From NCBI RefSeq assembly GCF_030655195.1, contig NZ_JAURWA010000151.1:1-55803 (forward strand): 55,803 nt of DNA. Reading direction: 5' to 3'. The notes beneath the pieces are model-generated. The model saw only the letters and a program-made list of their open reading frames with translations. It did no database searches and was not told the origin of the DNA. The position numbers and the translations under genes were made by a program. Shown in pieces: positions 46,362-54,946 of the stretch. Position 1 is the first letter of the stretch; every line of letters starts with the position of its first letter. The stretch is from Patulibacter sp. (GTDB lineage Bacteria > Actinomycetota > Thermoleophilia > Solirubrobacterales > Solirubrobacteraceae).

Positions 46362-47417
46362 TCAGCGGATCGCGGCCACCGCGACGACCCGCTCGATGGC
46401 GGTGCGCAGGGCCTGGGCGGTCGTCGTCTCGTCGTAGGCGACGAGGCGACGGTGACCGCGCTCGAGCAGCTCCGCGCGCAGCTCGCGGTCGCCGAGGACG
46501 GCGTCGAGCAGGCCCGCGACGACGCCGAGGTCCTCGTCGGCGGTGAGGAGGGCCGCGTCGCCGGCGACCTCGGCCACGCCGCCGGACGGCCGGCCGACGA
46601 CCGGCAGGCCGTAGTGGAAGGCCTCGAGGATCGGCACGCAGAAGCCCTCGTGCTCCGACATGCAGCAGAGGGCGTCGGCGCCGCGGTAGCGGTCGGCGAG
46701 CTCGTCCTGGGTCAGGCCGCGCTCCCAGGTGAACGCCCCGGGCCCGAGCAGGCGGTCGCCGAGCTCCTGGACCATGGCCCCGTAGTGGTCGTTGACCGGC
46801 TCGCCGATGATGCGGAGCGTCGCGTCCGGGCGGTGTCGGGCGCGCAGGAGAGCGACGGCGCGGATCAGCGAGTCGTGGCGCTTGTGGGGGCAGAGCCGTC
46901 CGACGAAGAGGATCTCGCCGCCGCCGGGCGCCGGATCGCGCAGACCGCCCCGCCGCCCGTAGCGCTCGGCCTCGAAGAGGATCGGGATGACGGTGTCGGC
47001 CCCGAACTCCTCCGCGGTGTACCGCGACGCACCGGCGGGGACCGTGGCGGCGGCCATCACGCGCTCGGCGTCGCGCCGGCCGAGGTAGCACTGCAGGGCG
47101 GTCAGCGGGTCGTACTGCCAGAACCACTCCGGCGGGGTGATGTTCTGGCACAGCACGAGCGATCGTCCGTGGCCTTCGAGCAGGTCGCGCAGTCCCGGCG
47201 TGTAGGCCGAGTACTGGGTGAAGATCACCTCGTCGGGGTGCGGCACGAGGGACCGCATCGGGACGAACTTCGACGTCATCCGCGGGTCGATGTGCACCGC
47301 GGCGTCCGTCCCGCCCCAGCCCCAGCGGTCGAAGAGCCGCCGGAACCGCAGCGCCTGGTTCGTGATCGCGTCGTAGGGCCCGGCGCCGCCGATGACCTGG
47401 TGGACGACGACGCTCAT
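46362..47417 (-). CDS. Family 4 glycosyltransferase
   Basis: 351-residue GT-B glycosyltransferase. The C-terminal half has EILFVGRLCPHKRHDSLIRA and the ExxxE-type CMSEHEGFCVPILEAFHYGLPVV that binds the nucleotide sugar. The N-terminal half begins VVVHQVIGGAGPYDAITNQ. It is the last gene of the polysaccharide cluster and its start overlaps the coiled-coil gene stop (ATGA). A retaining transfer onto a lipid-linked glycan is the likely job; donor unknown. Confidence 0.92.
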   Translation of the reverse strand: MSVVVHQVIGGAGPYDAITNQALRFRRLFDRWGWGGTDAAVHIDPRMTSKFVPMRSLVPHPDEVIFTQYSAYTPGLRDLLEGHGRSLVLCQNITPPEWFWQYDPLTALQCYLGRRDAERVMAAATVPAGASRYTAEEFGADTVIPILFEAERYGRRGGLRDPAPGGGEILFVGRLCPHKRHDSLIRAVALLRARHRPDATLRIIGEPVNDHYGAMVQELGDRLLGPGAFTWERGLTQDELADRYRGADALCCMSEHEGFCVPILEAFHYGLPVVGRPSGGVAEVAGDAALLTADEDLGVVAGLLDAVLGDRELRAELLERGHRRLVAYDETTTAQALRTAIERVVAVAAIR

Positions 47418-48028
47418 CGGGCGCCGTCCTCCGGTCCGGAGCCGGCGGCGGTCCCCGCGGTGGTGGCGCCGGCGGATCCTGCGGTCGCGTGGTCCCCGTG
47501 GGCCGGGCGCCCGCCCTGCGCGAGATCCGTCGCGACGGCGAACGGGTCGGACGGGGCACCCGGATCGGGGTTCACGGGGGACGGGGCCTCCGGGAGCGGG
47601 TCGCCGAACGTCTGCGGGGGCCCGACGGGGTCGGCGGGCGGCTGCACCCCGGCGCGGGCCTCGAGCTCCTCGACCCGGGCGTGCAGGCCGCGGATCTCGG
47701 CCTTCATCGCCTGGATCTCCTCGCGCATCAGCGTCGAGCGCAGGGACAGGTGCACGTTCAGCCGGTTCTGGACCGACTGGACCTGGGCGTGGTACTGGCC
47801 CAGCAGCCGCAGCTGGCCCTGCTTCACGGCGGTGACGGCCTTGCCGACGGGGCCCGCGCGCGTCGAGCGGACCTCGCGCAGGTCGGGCTCGATGACGGCC
47901 CACTGGACGAGCTGGTCGTCGCTGGGCTGGTCGGAGCGCTCGACCTCGAGGCCGCCGGCCGGGATCGTCGTCCCGGCGTGCTCGCCGGCGAGCCGCCGGG
48001 CGTGGGCGAGGGCGTCCTCGGGCCTCAT
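47414..48028 (-). CDS. Coiled-coil protein of the polysaccharide cluster
   Basis: 204 residues, family not recognised. Residues about 60-130 (PVGKAVTAVKQGQLRLLGQY, then NRLNVHLSLRSTLMREEIQAMKAEIRGLHARVEELEARA) predict a long coiled coil. The final 75 residues are Pro/Gly/Ala-rich and disordered. No transmembrane helix. It is embedded between the ABC ATPase and GT4 with 4-base overlaps on both sides. Comparable helical proteins beside glycosyltransferases may bring enzymes together or measure chain length; this is speculative. Confidence 0.75.
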   Translation of the reverse strand: MRPEDALAHARRLAGEHAGTTIPAGGLEVERSDQPSDDQLVQWAVIEPDLREVRSTRAGPVGKAVTAVKQGQLRLLGQYHAQVQSVQNRLNVHLSLRSTLMREEIQAMKAEIRGLHARVEELEARAGVQPPADPVGPPQTFGDPLPEAPSPVNPDPGAPSDPFAVATDLAQGGRPAHGDHATAGSAGATTAGTAAGSGPEDGAR

Positions 48029-48897
48029 GCGTCGTCCTCCTCGGAGCGGTCCCCGGTGACGGGTCCGGTCGTGCCGGCGGCGACCTCGGCCAGGTGGTCC
48101 GTGCCGCGGACCGGGGCGGCCTCGCCCTCCAGGAGGCGGACGTACTGCTGCAGGACGACCTCGGTGGGACCGTCGGCGGCGACCCGGCCGCCCTCGAGCA
48201 GCACGGTCCGGCGACAGGTGCGCTCGATCAGCGACAGGTCGTGCGAGACGAGGACGAGCGTCGAGCCGCCGGCGACCTGGGCGGCGATCCGCTCCTCGCA
48301 CTTGCGCTGGAACGCGCCGTCGCCGACCGCGAGGACCTCGTCGATCAGCAGCACGTCGGCGTCGAGGAACGCCACGATCGCGAACGCCAGCCGCACGAGC
48401 ATGCCGCTGGAGTAGGCCTTCAGCGGCAGGTCGACGAACTCGCCGAGCTCGGAGAAGGCGACCATCTCGTCGAGCCGCTCCTCGACCTGGCGGCGCGTCA
48501 GGCCGTAGAGGGCGCCGCCCATCATGATGTTCTCGCGGCCCGAGAAGTCCCGGCTGAAGCCCGCGGCGAGGTCGAGCAGCGCGGCGACGTGGCCGCCGAT
48601 CCGGACGGTGCCGCCGTCGAGCGGGACGATGCCTGCGAGGACCCGCAGGGTCGAGCTCTTGCCGGCACCGTTGCGCCCGACGATGGCGACGGTCTCGCCC
48701 GGCTCGATCCGCAGGTCGACGCCGCGCAGCGCCCAGACCTCCTCCGGACCGCGGACGCCCTTGCGCCGCGCGCCGGACCGCAGGACGAGCTCCTTCAGCG
48801 TCCGTCCGGCGTCGGCCTGGACGCGGAACGAGCGCGTGGCGGCCTCGAGCTCGATCGTCCCGGCGGGGACGCGGTCCTGCTCGTAGCCGCCGCTCAC
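48025..48897 (-). CDS. ABC transporter ATPase for polysaccharide export (TagH/Wzt/RfbE-like)
   Basis: 290 residues. Walker A GRNGAGKS (74-81), signature YSSGMLVRLAFA (162-173) and Walker B DVLLIDEVLAVGD (181-193); the YSSGM and EVLAVGD variants are typical of teichoic-acid and O-antigen exporters. A C-terminal carbohydrate-binding domain as in large Wzt is absent; the short tail is acidic. GTG start overlapping the permease stop. It powers export together with the permease. Confidence 0.95.
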   Translation of the reverse strand: MSGGYEQDRVPAGTIELEAATRSFRVQADAGRTLKELVLRSGARRKGVRGPEEVWALRGVDLRIEPGETVAIVGRNGAGKSSTLRVLAGIVPLDGGTVRIGGHVAALLDLAAGFSRDFSGRENIMMGGALYGLTRRQVEERLDEMVAFSELGEFVDLPLKAYSSGMLVRLAFAIVAFLDADVLLIDEVLAVGDGAFQRKCEERIAAQVAGGSTLVLVSHDLSLIERTCRRTVLLEGGRVAADGPTEVVLQQYVRLLEGEAAPVRGTDHLAEVAAGTTGPVTGDRSEEDDA

Positions 48898-49697
48898 AGC
48901 ATCACCGCGAGGTCGCGCTGCAGCCGGCGGAACAGCGCCGCACCGACGACCAGCGCGACGACGGCGACCACGACGAGGTAGACGAGCGTCTGGGCCGACG
49001 GCACGGCACCGTCGTAGAGGATCGTGCGCACGGCCTCGGCGAACGGGGCGACCGGGTTCAGCCACTCCAGCGCGAAGCGGGCGAGCGACTGGTCCGTGAT
49101 GTCGGTCGGCCGGTAGAAGATCGGCGTCACGAAGAACCACGGGACGAGGATCGCCCCGACGATCGGCTGCACGTCGCGGAAGTGGGCGTGCAGCCCCGAG
49201 ATCGCCAGCGCGAGGCCCTGCACGAAGAGCACGAGCAGCAGGACGACGACCGGCAGCAGCAGCAGCTGGAACCCGAGGGTGCCGCGGAAGGCGACCGTCA
49301 GCACGGCGACGATCGCCAGCAGGGCGGCGAACGTCAGCGCCTGCACGGTGACGACGGCGGTCGGGATGATCTCGCGCGGGAACCGGGCCTTGCGCAGCAG
49401 CGCGGCCTGGGCCAGCAGGCTGTCGCCGGCCGCCGGCAGCGTCTGCTGCACGAACAGCCAGACGACCATGGCGGTCATGATGAACAGCGGGTAGGCGGGG
49501 TGGCTGAAGCCGGGCTTCAGCACCACGCCGAACATCAGGTAGTAGGCCCCGAGCAGCAGCAGCGGGTTGACCAGGTACCAGAGCAGGCCCAGGACGGAGC
49601 CCTGGTACTTCTGCCGCAGCTCGCGCTGGACGAGCTGCTGGAAGAGGAAGCCGTGGCCCTTGAGGTCCGACGGGCGGGACGCGGAGGTCGAACTCAA
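48894..49697 (-). CDS. ABC-2 type polysaccharide export permease (TagG/Wzm-like)
   Basis: 267-residue permease with six predicted helices. The conserved N-terminal amphipathic part is LVQRELRQKYQGSVLGLLWY, typical of the Wzm/TagG family, and later FFVTPIFYRPTDI. Start TTG 49697 overlaps the upstream stop (TTGA), so a rare start with translational coupling is inferred; the longer frame upstream overlaps the neighbour and is not convincing. Confidence 0.93.
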   Translation of the reverse strand: MSSTSASRPSDLKGHGFLFQQLVQRELRQKYQGSVLGLLWYLVNPLLLLGAYYLMFGVVLKPGFSHPAYPLFIMTAMVVWLFVQQTLPAAGDSLLAQAALLRKARFPREIIPTAVVTVQALTFAALLAIVAVLTVAFRGTLGFQLLLLPVVVLLLVLFVQGLALAISGLHAHFRDVQPIVGAILVPWFFVTPIFYRPTDITDQSLARFALEWLNPVAPFAEAVRTILYDGAVPSAQTLVYLVVVAVVALVVGAALFRRLQRDLAVML

Positions 49698-51247
49698 AAC
49701 GCGCCGCGTCGCCCGAAGACGGCGGGGATGGTCTTCACGAGGATCGACATGTCGAGCGAGACGGACCAGCGCTCGAGGTAGAGGAAGTCCAGGCGGACCA
49801 TGTCGTCGAAGTCGAGGTCCGAGCGGCCCGAGACCTGCCACAGGCCGGTGACGCCGGGCAGCACGAGGTAGCGCTTCTTGTGCCACTCCTCGAGCCGGTC
49901 GTAGTCGCGCTGGGGCAGCGGACGCGGACCGACGAGCGACATCTCGCCGCGGAGCACGTTGATGAGCTGGAGGAGCTCGTCGAGGGACAGCCGGCGCAGC
50001 ATCCGCCCGATCGGCGTGACCCGGGGGTCGTTGCGCATCTTGAAGATCGCGCCGCCGGCCTCGTTGAGCTCCTCCAGCTCGTGCTGACGGACGTCGGCGT
50101 CCTCGTACATCGTGCGGAACTTCAGGCAGTCGAACGGCACGCCGCCGACCCCGGGTCGCCGCGAGCGGTAGACGACCGGGCCCGAGCTGGTGAACCGCAC
50201 GGCGGCGGCGATCATCAGCAGCAGCGGGCTGAGGACGACGAGGATCGCGCTCGACACGAGCAGGTCGAACGTGCGCTTGATCGCGAAGTCGAGGCCCTCG
50301 GAGACCGGGGGCTTGAGCTCGAACAGCGGGACGGTCTGGCCCGGCAGGAACTCGGCGCGGTGGACGAGGATCTCCATCGTCGACGGCGCGACCCGCACGG
50401 CGATCCCGAGCCGGTGGGCCTGGTCGACGATCTCGAGCGCCTGCTCCTCGGGGAACGCCGGGTCGGTGATGATCACCTCGTCGATGTTCCCGGCGCTCAG
50501 CAGGGCCGGCAGGTCGGCCGCGACGCCGAGCGACCGGGCGCGCTGGGGCCGCACGTCGCCGACGTCCGTGGTGAGGATGCCGGTGACCTGGATGGCCGAG
50601 TCGACGTCCTCGGACAGCGCCGCCGCGACGGCGTCGGAGTGCTGGCTCGTGCCGACGAGGATCGCCCGGCGCTGCTGCCCGGAGGACTTCAGGAGCCGGG
50701 CGCTCGAGGTCTCGTACGCCAGACGGAGGAGCCCGATGTAGACGACTCCGACGATCACCGAGCCGTAGAAGATGTAGTAGCTCGAGAACTGCTCGCGCTG
50801 GCCGTTGATCAGCACGAAGACCATCGCGAAGACCATCACCTGGAACAGGCCGGTGACGATCTTGCCCAGGCCCGGCCGCTCGGTCCGGCGACCGTAGAGG
50901 CCCATCCGCCCGAAGTTCAGGAGGACGACGAGGATCGTGAACGGCGCGATCTCACGCGCCTGATGCGCGTGCCAGCCCGGGGTGAACGTCCCGAGCCACG
51001 CGGCCTTGAGCGCCAGAGCGGTGAAGATCGCGGCGTAGACGCTGGCCGCGTCGATGGCCAGGAGGGCGATCAGCCGCATCGCCTTGCGCAGCGTGTCGCG
51101 GCTGAGCACGGACTGCACGACCGCCGGGCGCTTGGCCCGGATGTCGACGGCTGGCCGCAACGGGGTGACCGACGCGGGCTGGTGGAGCTCGCGCCTCACG
51201 GTCGGTTCAGGGCCCCGGTCGGAGCTGTGCCTCGCCTGATGCACCAA
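49694..51247 (-). CDS. Polyprenyl-phosphate sugar-1-phosphate transferase (WcaJ/WbaP-like)
   Basis: 517 residues from GTG 51247 (GTG 51200 also possible). An N-terminal set of four membrane helices and a Rossmann-like domain (AILVGTSQHSDAVAAAL) precede the bacterial sugar transferase domain: KRTFDLLVSSAILVV, FDCLKFRTMYEDA, RLSLDELLQLINVLRGEMSL, VGPRP and YLVLPGVTGLWQVSGR. It starts glycan assembly by loading a sugar phosphate onto undecaprenyl phosphate. First of the tight run leading to the exporter. Confidence 0.95.
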   Translation of the reverse strand: MVHQARHSSDRGPEPTVRRELHQPASVTPLRPAVDIRAKRPAVVQSVLSRDTLRKAMRLIALLAIDAASVYAAIFTALALKAAWLGTFTPGWHAHQAREIAPFTILVVLLNFGRMGLYGRRTERPGLGKIVTGLFQVMVFAMVFVLINGQREQFSSYYIFYGSVIVGVVYIGLLRLAYETSSARLLKSSGQQRRAILVGTSQHSDAVAAALSEDVDSAIQVTGILTTDVGDVRPQRARSLGVAADLPALLSAGNIDEVIITDPAFPEEQALEIVDQAHRLGIAVRVAPSTMEILVHRAEFLPGQTVPLFELKPPVSEGLDFAIKRTFDLLVSSAILVVLSPLLLMIAAAVRFTSSGPVVYRSRRPGVGGVPFDCLKFRTMYEDADVRQHELEELNEAGGAIFKMRNDPRVTPIGRMLRRLSLDELLQLINVLRGEMSLVGPRPLPQRDYDRLEEWHKKRYLVLPGVTGLWQVSGRSDLDFDDMVRLDFLYLERWSVSLDMSILVKTIPAVFGRRGAF

Positions 51248-51311
51248 CCGTGAAGCCTCTCACAGGTCTGGGAAGTCCGTCGCAGCAGGGCGTGCAGCCC
51301 TGCGTACGGGG

Positions 51312-52259
51312 TCAATTCAGCGTGCCGCGGAGTGCGTCGCGGCCGGCGAGCTCGATGGTCTTGCGGAGGCCGTCGGTGAGGTCGACGGTGGGCTCCCAGC
51401 CGAGGATGTCCTTGGCGCGGGTGATGTCGGGGCGGCGCTGCTTGGGGTCGTCCTTGGGCAGCGGCTGGTGGACGATCTCGCTCTTGGAGCCGGTGACGTC
51501 GATGACGGCCTTGGCGAGCTCCACGAGGGTGAACTCGCCGGGGTTGCCGATGTTGACGGGCTGGTGCTCGCCGGATTCCGCCAGGGCGATGATGCCGCGG
51601 ATGAGGTCGTCGGAGTAGCAGAAGGACCGGGTCTGGGATCCGTCGCCGAACATCGTGATCGGCTCGTCGCCGAGGGCCTGACGGAAGAAGGTCGGGATGG
51701 CGCGGCCGTCGTTGGGGCGCATGCGGGCGCCGTAGGTGTTGAAGATGCGGACGATGGCGGTGTCGACGCCCTGCTGGCGGTGGTAGGCCATCGTCAGCGC
51801 CTCGGCGTAGCGCTTGGCCTCGTCGTAGACGCCGCGGGGGCCGATCGGGTTGACGTGGCCCCAGTAGGACTCCTCCTGCGGGTGGACCTGCGGGTCGCCG
51901 TAGACCTCGCTGGTGGAGAAGAGCAGGAAGCGGGCGCGGTGGCGCTTGGCGAGTCCGAGTGCGTGGTGGGTGCCGTGGGAGCCGACCTTGAGGGTGTGCA
52001 GCGGCAGCCGGAGGTAGTCGATCGGCGACGCGGGGGAGGCGGCGTGGTACACGAAGTCGACGGGCTCGTCGACGTGGAAGGGGGAGACGATGTCGACCTG
52101 GCGGAACTCGAACTCGGGTCCGCGGATGTGCTCGATGTTGTTGAGCGAGCCGGTCTCGAGGTTGTCGACGCAGATCACGCGGTGGCCGCGGGAGAGCAGC
52201 TCGTCGCAGAGGTGCGATCCCAGGAACCCGGCACCGCCGGTGACGAGACAGGTGGTCAT
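51312..52259 (-). CDS. UDP-glucuronate decarboxylase/UDP-xylose synthase-like SDR
   Basis: 315-residue extended short-chain dehydrogenase. NAD-binding GGAGFLGS (8-15), catalytic TSE (116-118), Tyr145 and Lys149 in YDEAK. The segments [32 protein letters not shown] and [16 protein letters not shown] are characteristic of UDP-xylose synthases. It would supply UDP-xylose, or a related sugar, to the glycan cluster. ATG start. Codon usage and position 64 bases ahead of the sugar transferase fit one locus. Confidence 0.92.
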   Translation of the reverse strand: MTTCLVTGGAGFLGSHLCDELLSRGHRVICVDNLETGSLNNIEHIRGPEFEFRQVDIVSPFHVDEPVDFVYHAASPASPIDYLRLPLHTLKVGSHGTHHALGLAKRHRARFLLFSTSEVYGDPQVHPQEESYWGHVNPIGPRGVYDEAKRYAEALTMAYHRQQGVDTAIVRIFNTYGARMRPNDGRAIPTFFRQALGDEPITMFGDGSQTRSFCYSDDLIRGIIALAESGEHQPVNIGNPGEFTLVELAKAVIDVTGSKSEIVHQPLPKDDPKQRRPDITRAKDILGWEPTVDLTDGLRKTIELAGRDALRGTLN

Positions 52260-52337
52260 GGTCGGAGAGCCTAGTGCCGCGCGGGGCGCGGCGGCCGCCG
52301 CCGGAGGTCGGACGCGTCCCGTCGGCCCGGCCGGCGG

Positions 52338-52514
52338 CTACTTGCGGGCGGCCTTGAAGGCCTTGCCCGGGACCTTCGTCGCCGGCTCGTAGTGGCGCTT
52401 GTCCAGCCGCTCGGCGAGGCCGGCGGTCTCCAGGCGCTTCCACACGACGGGGCACTTCTTGCACCGCGGGCCGCTCTTGCAGCACTTCTTCTTCACGGTG
52501 ACGACGTCGGGCAT
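52338..52514 (-). CDS. Small Cys-rich protein
   Basis: 58 residues, basic. It contains KKKCCKSGPRCKKCPVVWKRL: four Cys (C11, C12, C18, C21 approximately) that could bind metal. Similar short proteins with KKCC...CKKCP are common in actinobacteria, function unknown. It is divergent from the ferritin gene with 74 bases between starts, so a shared regulatory region is possible. ATG 52514 is chosen; a longer in-frame start to 52565 adds Arg-rich residues. Confidence 0.75.
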   Translation of the reverse strand: MPDVVTVKKKCCKSGPRCKKCPVVWKRLETAGLAERLDKRHYEPATKVPGKAFKAARK

Positions 52515-52575
52515 TCCACGGCCCACGGTACCCCTCGGGGCGCGCCGGGACGCACGCCGCGCCACGGAGCCGGGG

Positions 52576-52581
52576 TACAGT
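52576..52581 (+). promoter_or_regulatory. Ferritin gene -10 element (leaderless)
   Basis: TACAGT, 7 bases before the ATG at 52589. Confidence 0.4.
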
Positions 52582-52588
52582 TGCGCGC

Positions 52589-53125
52589 ATGCCCGCCCCC
52601 GAGTTCGTCGACGCCCTCAACGAGCAGATCGCGCACGAGTTCGCCGCCAGTCAGCAGTACGTCGCCGTCGCGGTGCACTACGACCGCGAGACGCTGCCGC
52701 GCCTGGCCGGCTTCTTCTACGCCCAGGCCGTCGAGGAGCGCGGCCACGCGATGAAGATGATCCAGTACCTGATGGACGTCGACGCGGACGTCGTGGTGCC
52801 GCCGGTGCGCGGCCCGCGCAACGGCTTCGCGGACATCGTCGAGCCGATCCAGATCGCGCTGGACCAGGAGAAGCAGGTCACGGAGCAGATCTCGCGCCTG
52901 GCGAAGATCGCCCGCGAGACCGGCGACTACCAGTCCGAGCAGTTCATCCAGTGGTTCCTGAAGGAGCAGGTCGAGGAGGTCTCGACGATGGGTGACCTCC
53001 TGACCACCGTCAAGCGCTCGGCCGCCAACCCGCTGTGGGTCGAGGAGTTCCTGGCCCGCGAGTCCTTCGGCGGCGGCGACGAGGGCGACGCGGGCGCGCC
53101 GCCCACCGCCGGCGGCGACCTGTAG
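52589..53125 (+). CDS. Ferritin-like iron storage protein
   Basis: 178 residues, four-helix-bundle ferritin without heme. The ferroxidase residues are likely Glu in AHEFAASQQY, Glu and His in AVEERGHAMK, and Glu in the later EKQVTEQIS and EQFIQWFLKEQVEEV. The C-terminus is Gly/Asp-rich. It stores iron and limits Fenton chemistry. Leaderless promoter predicted. The adjacent Cys-rich protein may be linked. Confidence 0.94.
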   Translation: MPAPEFVDALNEQIAHEFAASQQYVAVAVHYDRETLPRLAGFFYAQAVEERGHAMKMIQYLMDVDADVVVPPVRGPRNGFADIVEPIQIALDQEKQVTEQISRLAKIARETGDYQSEQFIQWFLKEQVEEVSTMGDLLTTVKRSAANPLWVEEFLARESFGGGDEGDAGAPPTAGGDL

Positions 53126-53156
53126 GCCGGCGACCCCGCCGCCGACCCCTTCCGCC

Positions 53157-54923
53157 TTGGGTTCTCCGCCCGCCCGTCCGCAGGGCTCCTCCGCGCCGTC
53201 CGGTCCCCGGCCCGGCGACGCGCCGACGTCGCCGACGGCCCGTCCGGACCGGCCGGCGTCGTGGCGCTCCCGCGAGGCGGCCCTCGTCGCGGGGCTCGTC
53301 CTGCTCGCGCTCGTCCTGCGCCTGCCGACGGCCGGCCTGCAGAGCTTCTGGCTCGACGAGGTCTACACCGGCCGGATCGTCGACGGCTCGCTCGGCCACG
53401 CCTGGTCGACGGTCCAGCGCACCGAGAACACGCCCCCGCTCTTCTACCTCCTCGACTGGGGCTGGGGCAGGCTGTTCGGCACGAGCGAGTTCGCGCTGCG
53501 ATCGCTCTCGGCGCTCGCCGGGGCGCTCGCCGTGCTGCCCGTGGCGCGCCTCGTGCGCTCGATCGGCGAGGCGACGGACACCGGGCGGGGGCGCGCCGTG
53601 CCGCCCGTCGGTCCGGAGCCCGCGGGTCCTGCGTCCGCCCCCGGAGTCCCGGTGTCGGCCGGCACCGCGGCGGCGACGCCGCTGGCCGCGTCCCCGGGCC
53701 ACGCCGAGCGCCTGGCAGCAGGGCTGGTCGAGGCGATGCGGCGTCCGGTCTCCGGCGAGGGTCGCGGCTTGCCGCTGTCCGTCGTCCTGGCAGGGGGGCT
53801 CCTCGTCGTCGTCAGCCCGCTGGCCCACTGGTTCTCCCAGGAGGCCCGCAGCTACGCGCTGTTCGTCCTGCTCTCCGGCCTCGCGTGGCTCGCGCTGGTC
53901 CGCGCGCTCCGGGAGCCGACGCCGCGGGCGCTCGGGCTCTGGGCCGTCGCGGCGGCTGCGGCGACGTGGACCCACTACTTCGGCGGGCTGCTGTTCCTCG
54001 TGGGCTGGTCCGCGATTGTCGTGGTGCTGGTCGCCGCCGCCGGCGACCGACGCCGTGCTGCGCTGCGACCGGTGCTTCTGCCCGCGGGCCTCTCGGCCGT
54101 CGGGGTGCTCGCGCTCTTGCCGATCGCGCTGAACCAGCAGTCGACAGGCATGTACGAGGCGATCTCGAAGGTCAAAGGCCTGCCGGACCGGATCGTCGAG
54201 ACGCCGAAGCAGTTCGCCGTCGGGTACAGCGCGCCGGCCGAGGCGGTGACGGGGGCCGTCGTCGTCCTCGTCCTGACGGTGCTCGTCGCCGCGGGCGCCT
54301 GGCCGCGGGGGGGCCGCGCCACCCGGGGCACCGTCCTGCTCGGGCTCGTCGCGACGGTGTGGCTCCTGCCGCTGGTGGCACTCGCCGGCGGGTTCGACGT
54401 CGTCCTCACCCGCAACTTCGTGCTGCTTCTCCCGCCGCTCTTTGTCCTCGCCGCGCTCGGCGCGGGCCGGCTGGGGCGCGGCGGCTTGGTCGCGCTGGGT
54501 GCCGTCACGGTCGCGCAGGTCGCCGTCATCGTCCTCGTCGCGCTCACCCCGGTCTACCAGCGGGAAGACTGGCGCGGGATCATGGCCGCGGCGCAGGACG
54601 GTCAGCCGGCCCCGGAGCTCCTCTTCATCACGGCCTACCAGGGCCCGGCCGCGACCTACTACTCGCCGACCCTCCGGAGGGCCGACCCCCGTCGGCCGGT
54701 CGCGCTGCGCTCGCTGGCGGTCGTCGACCGGCTCGTGGACGGGAAGGCCCTGAAGGACGCCCCCGTGCCGCAGCCCCCGCCGGGCTTCGTGCTCTCGCGG
54801 GTGGAGCAGCGGGATCAATGGCACGTCTTCGTCTGGACGGCGCCGAGGCCAACCCGGATCTCGCCCGAGCTCCTGCGGTCGCTCCAGGTCACGCCTCCGC
54901 GCACCGCGGTGCTGCGGCCCTGA
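53157..54923 (+). CDS. GT39-like membrane glycosyltransferase
   Basis: 588 residues, polytopic, resembling dolichyl-phosphate-mannose/ArnT-like GT-C enzymes. The first extracytoplasmic loop after helix 1 has FWLDEVYTGR with Asp67-Glu68, the catalytic acidic pair of this superfamily. About 10-12 hydrophobic segments. A 65-residue Pro/Gly/Ala-rich insert (about 143-205) interrupts the membrane region. The C-terminal domain (about 460-588) is soluble. TTG start; upstream stops make a longer form impossible to favour. It probably moves a sugar from a polyprenyl carrier to an outer acceptor. Confidence 0.88.
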   Translation: MGSPPARPQGSSAPSGPRPGDAPTSPTARPDRPASWRSREAALVAGLVLLALVLRLPTAGLQSFWLDEVYTGRIVDGSLGHAWSTVQRTENTPPLFYLLDWGWGRLFGTSEFALRSLSALAGALAVLPVARLVRSIGEATDTGRGRAVPPVGPEPAGPASAPGVPVSAGTAAATPLAASPGHAERLAAGLVEAMRRPVSGEGRGLPLSVVLAGGLLVVVSPLAHWFSQEARSYALFVLLSGLAWLALVRALREPTPRALGLWAVAAAAATWTHYFGGLLFLVGWSAIVVVLVAAAGDRRRAALRPVLLPAGLSAVGVLALLPIALNQQSTGMYEAISKVKGLPDRIVETPKQFAVGYSAPAEAVTGAVVVLVLTVLVAAGAWPRGGRATRGTVLLGLVATVWLLPLVALAGGFDVVLTRNFVLLLPPLFVLAALGAGRLGRGGLVALGAVTVAQVAVIVLVALTPVYQREDWRGIMAAAQDGQPAPELLFITAYQGPAATYYSPTLRRADPRRPVALRSLAVVDRLVDGKALKDAPVPQPPPGFVLSRVEQRDQWHVFVWTAPRPTRISPELLRSLQVTPPRTAVLRP

Positions 54924-54946
54924 GGTCCGGTCCGGGCGCGTCCGCC

